Below, one piece after another: positions 58,491-64,000 of a stretch of DNA of 64,000 nt. This stretch comes from Paragonimus westermani (lineage: Eukaryota > Platyhelminthes > Trematoda > Plagiorchiida > Troglotrematidae). A program made the translations under genes and the position numbers. Each line of letters begins with the position of its first letter. The first letter of the stretch is position 1. The notes beneath the pieces are model-generated. The model worked only from the letters and a program-made list of their open reading frames with translations. It was not told where the DNA came from and did no database searches. The stretch is taken from positions 71,052 through 135,051 of the forward strand of contig QNGE01000862.1 of NCBI GenBank assembly GCA_008508345.1. Reading direction: 5' to 3'.

Positions 58491-60143
58491 GGAGGATTTA
58501 TTAAACCTTTAATTAACATCGTCCACATTTGAAAGCCGCGATCAAGTGTGGGGTAGTGTTCTAATTGAAGTTTATTAGACATCAAAACGTAGTAATCAGA
58601 ATCGGTTTTGGTGTTCATAATTTCAGCTTGAATCCTAAGTCGTCTCAGTGTTACGAACATAGTTCCTGCGCCAGTTTATGATGTCCCGATATCGCTTTCG
58701 TGTGTCTCGATATCGATTAACGATATCCGATCGGTTTCCCTGAGTTTCAACAGCGTACGGAGTCGCACGGCTAATGTGTGCATGGATAGGCTGGCGGAGA
58801 GATGGGTTGGCTCCTGCGGTGTGAGGAGACGAGTCCGCCGGGTGCGAGGAGTAAACAAGGCTTATGCGCTGAACCCAGCTATCAAGCTGATGGGCTGCAG
58901 GCTAACACCTACGCGGTGAGTATTGGGAGCGTGGGTGTACCTGTATGACGCAGAATACACATGGACAGCGCATCTGACAAATTGTTCTCTCAGTGGACAC
59001 ATGATTGACCCAATCGGACTAGCATGGGCTTCGGCCTTCGTCGTCGTCCGAACAGTCAGATAGGTCAAGCAAAGTCTTTCTCGGGTGACAGAACGATTGC
59101 CATCTATGTAGCAGTTTGACGGGACTGAAACACTCAGATTAATACTACTGATCGTCCGGGGCGTGTGGACCTGAATGCGAAGTCCAGACCTTAACCCGAA
59201 GGGATTGCTCAAAACGTAGGCTTCTTAGCCAAGTCGGGTTAGCGAGCGGCCTCAACACACTGCTGTAAAAACTGCCAACGCAGCCCGAAGATGCTTGGTC
59301 GCGCATTTCAGGTCAAGTCGCTGGGCCTCACGCTAATGTTTCGGTGTCTTACAGCAAGTGTCTTAGCGCTTGAAAGGCAACACTGGGCAGCTTGCGTCAA
59401 TGACTGCAAATAGAGAAACTGAAACTGCGCGATTCTCCTATCAAATTTTTTTCACAGAACAATTTTAACGGAAGCTTAATTCATGAATAATACGGATTTA
59501 TAAACTATTAGAAGATTGATTGAAAACTAACAATTCTCCCACAGAATCTGAGGCAAATCATGCTGTTTCTAGGTTTACCGCATCATTTGTGGACTCTGAA
59601 GTGACGTTTTGTAGTCATACTGCCAAAACGACAAGTGTCGTTCGACATGTCATTTTTGTTGCCTTGCCAATTGGCCGTACCGTTAAACATCTCGTCAACG
59701 TCTTATTTGACCACATTATCTAAATGTGGATGTTCTGATGAGAGCAGCTTGCTGAGTTATTAAGATTGGGGTGCACAGCTCGTTCAGAAGTGTCGTTCAG
59801 ATTGAGGTGCGTTGTCCTCTGGAAACCTGCGTTGTGCCGTGTGCATAAATTGGACTAGACTAATGGTGCTGGGACCAGATCACATTAAGGTGGAAATGTG
59901 CCGTTTTGAGGGAAACAACTACCGATGCTGAGGCTGTTTTCGTACTTTACAGATAAACCCTATGCAGCATACAGAGATGACTGCATACGATTAGCTAACA
60001 CTGGTGCCGTTTAAAACATTATTTGGATTTCGCGTCTGGTTACCGTGTATCTGCGACTTATGGCAGCTGAAGACAGGACTGAAACACTCAGAGTGACCGG
60101 TTGATCGCAGTCTCCAAGCTGGGATAGATAGTTTCCGGGGCAA

Positions 60144-60641
60144 GTGGCAAACCGTTGCAAGTCCACTCTGGCTTTAGGTGACCTGGGCGTGACTCAAGCG
60201 AGACAAACCGCCTTGTGTGAGTGGTGTAGGTGTTTGCTGGCCACTGTTAATAGAACAGGACGACTAAGCGCAGATGACATCATCCCTGTACTATGGCTGG
60301 TCGAGATAAGGGCGGACGCTGTGAGTGGCTTACTAACTATGAAAATTTATCAGCCGATAGGTTATAGTGAACGGACCAAACAATTCACAATAGGAGCCAA
60401 CCACTGGATGCGCATCGTCAATCCACCATCAATCCGTGTGATCAAGGATGAGTGCCACTTATTCCTCAGCCCATCACTTCTCATTTGCTCCCATGCACAA
60501 CCGGTGACTGGCAAGCCTTCGACCAGGAGGGTTCGGTATGAGGATTTGACTAGCCGCAGTCAGCCGCATTCCGGTTTTATGGTGTATCGAAGCAGATGCT
60601 TAACCAAATATGATAATGTGTCAACCGATAACTTGAAATGA
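60144..60641 (+). other. Open reading frame (165 codons) within long repeat copy 2, unidentified
   Basis: Same frame as 13325-13822, with the same translation. It carries no recognisable domain, opens at GTG and has no eukaryotic start context that I can see. Probably not a gene. Confidence 0.3.
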
Positions 60642-61792
60642 ACCAGCCGGACTGAGAACGCTTAAAACCAACTACTGTGTACACACCATGTGCCAGCTTC
60701 GTTTCACTAAAATTTCCCGAGAGACATTCGCTGAAGAACGGAACTCACCACCAGTTCTAATATGTTTACACCTTCCTTGCAATGTTCTCTCCGTCGCTGT
60801 GTTCCGTAGTGAGTTTTCGTGAAAAACGCTATGCGTCCAACAAATGTACAGGGTGTTAATGTCCAAAATGGCGCCGTGCCTGTAAACAGATATCTATAAC
60901 ATAGTAAATCCATGGTGCTGCGACCATGTCGTGGGACATTTAATTTCCATGTTTCATCTGTTCTATCTCAGCTACTTATGTTTCCACCCAAACGATTGGT
61001 AGACTTCCGTTCCTCGTTCAGCGTTACTTAACGGTCGGCTCATTCGGCCTCGTGCAACAAACAACACCAATAAAGGTACCAACAGATAATCGTACTTACT
61101 CCGTAAATGAGTAAACATATTCAGTCAGTAAACATGAGGCTGTTCGATAACAATGGCATCACAGTAAGCAACCTGTTAGTTTACCAGTTTGTGAATACGT
61201 AAGGACAATGGAACGTTATGTCCGCTGTTCATTCTCTTCCGAACCCCTCATCGTTTTATGTTTGTTCTAAAAGTGGCGTGTGAGGTGAGTAAGATTCATA
61301 GCACTGTGAATGAATTTGTGCGCAAACCGAGGTCTAAATGTTTGTTTACTGTTACCACAGGATACACTCTATTTGAACATCGTGCAACTTATGAGACAGG
61401 TCGAAAAGAAGCTTGTGTACAAATTTATCACAGGCGTTGAAATGATTAGAAGCAAGCCACGACGAGCTAGATAGAAAAGAATTCACCGGAACCAAAGAGA
61501 TTTTTCAACAGCCAATGCAAAATAAAGCTATGTGTACCACCTGTTCAACAGATATTGTCCGGGAGTAGCAAGTCGAATTCAGTAACCCAACTCATAACAA
61601 AACATTCTCGGGGATCTATCAAAGAACCTCAGCGACAGACGCAAACTACAAATGCCTAACTTTAGACGACACATCGGTAATCTGTTGTGTCCATGGTAGC
61701 TTACCGGATAGTGAATTCCGAGTTATTTGGCGGACTTCAACGTTAACTGATGGTTTTCATACCACCTTACTAATTTTGTTGGACATACTTCC

Positions 61793-63613
61793 GGAATTGG
61801 TGTCATCACCGGCAACATATTAGTGGTCAACAATTACGCTTAACTGCCACACAACCATGAAGAAAAAAACAAACCCAGTATAAGGAGAAAGAACGAAAAA
61901 AGGAAGAGCATGGAAGTTGACTTAATTAAAAAAGATAGTGGCTTCTATGTCCAAACATACATCAAGGTACTTACACCTTGCAAACAAACAACCGAACTAT
62001 AATTGAACCTAAGACGTCATCAGCCAAACGGTTCTAGTGGCTTTCACTGTCCCGCGTCGTCAAGTGCACTCATTTCACGGACGACTCGGCATTCACGCCA
62101 CTGAGCTCGATTAGCCGTCATCTCACTTGGCATCTCCAGCCACCGACTCTGTGTGTCGCGAGGGTCCCAGCCCGGGAAACGAACCCGATCTCCAGTGGCC
62201 AGCCTCATGGTAAATGACTTCATTCCCCTATGCCAGATCACCATCTGTCCACCTTGCACCTTGCCAGTCTATGGCAGCGTGACCAAAGAGTGTTCAGTGT
62301 GGCAGACGACTAGCTGACAACCTTAGTACATGACCTACTCATCTAATTCTGTGCAGATGTAAGGATTGAACAAAAGAACTCGTTTGACAGGCATTATCGA
62401 ATACCAGCTTCGTAACCTCTTCGTCGCTTACTGTTTGGTGCTACGCAATGTGAGCAATCGAACCCAGATGTCGATAGTTAAACACTTGAGGACATTCCAC
62501 GTTTCCTACCCTGAGCGGTAATGTTTCGATATCGTAAAGTGGCACATCCGTCATCGTCATCGTCACCCTACATACGCGATCCCTAAACCTTAGAGAGATG
62601 CGTGTCTGTCGCCAGAGGTGCCTCAGATTAGCGCATGTCCTGTTAGCCTTAGAGGTACGTGCTTGTGTTTCATCCGCTACTTGTCAGTTGCCGCTACCGC
62701 TGCATCGGTCAACAACTTCTATGGCTTCATTATTTGACGTTAAACCTACATAGTCACGGGAATTTTACAGAAGCACTTTACATTTTGTTGCTGCAAATCG
62801 CATTCCGAAGTGTTTAGCAGGGCGCGAAGTAGCGTCTGTCATTGTTTGTGCTACTTGAAAATGGTCAAACAGCAACACTTTGACATCCGTATAATCGAGG
62901 TCAGTTCGTCTTCCGCCACATAGGAGGTCCACGCGGGCATCTTGTGGGTACCGAAGGGAGTTCACTGTTATTTCGTCTATGACGAAATTGAACAGAACTG
63001 GTGAAAGTGGACAGCATTGATGTATGCCGTTCATGGTGCTGAAAATGTTTGGTGGTTCATCGTCATCCCTAACCTGAGTTGAAGTATGGGAATGAAGTGC
63101 TGACAGTATGTTCACCTATTTTTAATCAGTGTACGCCTGCGTTTAGGCAACTCTAAAAGTATAGGTAGATCCACCGCTGTGGATGCGGCGTTGTAGTGGA
63201 GAAATGTGGCAATTGTTTGCTGGTGGTGTGGGTGACGATGCTCTAGAATATGACGGGAGGTAAAAATGTGATCGTTGCATCCTGCTCAGGGCGAAACCGT
63301 GGCTGTTCTTCCCTAGTGTTTGCCTCTTGAGTTGCATTATTTCGACGAAGTGTAGTGGATGCCAGGACCTTAGTAATGACTGGGATCAAACCAGTCAGTT
63401 GGAGCATCAGCGGACAATGAAGAGGTTTCTGAGAGTTCTGCGCGTACATATTGCCTTAGTATAATCTGCCAAGTGGGTACCATAAGGTCTCCTACTAACA
63501 GGAATCCAGTCTACTACTGCCTGTTGACTTCTCTGTTTCAGAGTGCGAACGTTGAGTGCACTCAAATTAATTCGCATTTGGGGTCTAAGTATTTGGTAAG
63601 GGATGGGACTCAC
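61793..63613 (-). mobile_element. RTE non-LTR element with internal deletions (endonuclease start, reverse transcriptase, 3' end)
   Basis: Reading the minus strand: INLSALNVRTLKQRSQQAVV (63600-63540) resembles the N-terminal start of the RTE apurinic-like endonuclease (usual form NVRTL.Q.GQQA). At about 63390 it jumps straight into the reverse transcriptase (VITKVLA, REEQPRFRPEQDATI, HQCCPLSPVLFNFVIDEI, DYTDVKVLLFDHF, HFGMRFAATKCKVLL). At 62260-62044 comes the C-terminal end (FPGWDPRDTQSRWLEM, MTANRAQWRECR), then a 3' untranslated region ending near 61793. Most of the endonuclease and the region between the reverse transcriptase and the C-terminus are missing or frameshifted, and YADD reads YTDV. 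Inactive. Confidence 0.85.
61843..61912 (-). repeat. RTE 3' untranslated segment, near-duplicate of 58417-58490
   Basis: About 70 bases (CCACACAACCATGAAGAAAA through GGAAGAGCATGG on the plus strand) recur with few changes at 58421-58490. Together they bracket 58491-61842 as direct repeats. They are the conserved 3' end of the RTE family. Confidence 0.85.
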
Positions 63614-64000
63614 GAGACATTGCTGTTATGATTAGCTGGTTATGTTATGAGAATTACAGAGTAATCACCAGAAGATTTGTTTAAGAGGGCTGAGAGCTAA
63701 AGTTGGTATGCAGTAGCATGTTCCCCCCCCCCTTTTTTATGCTGCTGATAGGACTGCCCGGTTTATCCTGCAAGATGGACGGTGAAGTGTGGAATTATTG
63801 GCGTTGTGAGTGTTCGTGGTTGTGTGTAAGCTCATATATTGCCAAGAGGCCTGGACATGAGGACAATCAGAGCTTTTGGCTAGAGCCTTCGGTTCGGAAG
63901 CCTGTACCCCAAGGCGGCGGGTGAGTAGCTGTATGTCATAACTGATACTTCTACCAAAAAAAGATTCCAACTTTCTCCCAACCCCCAACTTGATTGTGGT

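Larger units (their letters stand above)
58491..63390 (+). repeat. Long direct repeat, copy 2 (4.9 kb, fuller copy)
   Basis: Partner of 11658-15135 in the same orientation. The left part (58491-61431) matches copy 1 almost base for base apart from two small indels. The stretch 61432-62854 is absent from copy 1. 62855-63390 matches again. The extra 1,423 bases contain the C-terminal end and 3' untranslated region of the RTE element whose reverse transcriptase both copies share, so this copy looks ancestral at that point. Confidence 0.9.
56594..64000 (+). other. Start of next intron (at least 7.4 kb), repeat-rich
   Basis: No exon resembling the HECT-proximal or HECT region was found. 56594-58364 has nothing recognised. 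From 58365 on it is a mosaic of RTE pieces and the long direct repeat copy 2, listed separately. 63614-64000 holds a C10T6 homopolymer pair near 63723 and nothing else recognised. Confidence 0.7.

Noticed and set aside
1..64000. CRISPR arrays, operons, phage-like or bacterial genes
   Set aside because: The window has spliced animal genes and eukaryotic transposons; no regularly spaced repeats or prokaryotic gene runs were seen.

Overview
This window is animal nuclear DNA. It is most likely from a parasitic flatworm (digenean trematode) with a large, repeat-rich genome. The evidence is intron-rich coding sequence with GT..AG introns ranging from 98 bp to about 16.7 kb. The introns carry RTE-type non-LTR retrotransposon remnants, a Penelope-like element with a GIY-YIG endonuclease, and a BEL/Pao pol remnant, a mix typical of flukes. 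Species cannot be named from the sequence alone.

One gene dominates. It is a + strand orthologue of TRIP12, a HECT-type E3 ubiquitin ligase of the ubiquitin-fusion-degradation and chromatin/DNA-damage pathways. I could place 16 exons between 4542 and 56593 by splice sites, reading-frame continuity across every junction, and resemblance to animal TRIP12. Joined, they give about 2,449 codons without a stop. The 5' end (initiator exon and promoter) is not recognised, and the catalytic HECT exons must lie beyond base 64000. The gene is therefore partial at both ends here. In order it encodes a disordered, basic and Ser/Thr/Pro/Gln-rich N-terminus (exons 1-4), an armadillo-like helical repeat region (exons 5-8), the conserved helical segment after it (exons 9-12), long variable low-complexity insertions (exons 13-15), the conserved FYIG-x-H-x-LP segment (end of exon 15), and the LLRVLH segment just before the HECT domain (exon 16). 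I see no WWE domain where vertebrate TRIP12 has one.

Layout: 1-4541 has no recognisable gene. 4542-4643 is a small candidate upstream exon. 4644-21329 is a giant intron with a BEL/Pao remnant (about 11.07-11.49 kb) and copy 1 of a long direct repeat (11658-15135) that ends in a dead RTE reverse transcriptase. 21330-50822 holds exons 2-15, with introns carrying SINE-like repeats (about 22.5, 31.9, 37.3 and 47.5 kb), a Penelope-like element with long inverted repeats (34.6-35.8 kb) and a 5'-truncated RTE 3' end (39.5-40.2 kb). 50823-55999 is a large intron with nothing recognised. Exon 16 follows. 56594-64000 is the start of the next intron and holds copy 2 of the long repeat (58491-63390) with further RTE pieces.

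The most notable structural feature is the pair of nearly identical direct repeats about 46.8 kb apart. They bracket exons 2-16 of a single essential-type gene, and copy 2 keeps 1.42 kb that copy 1 has lost. No CRISPR array, operon, rRNA gene or functional tRNA gene was seen.
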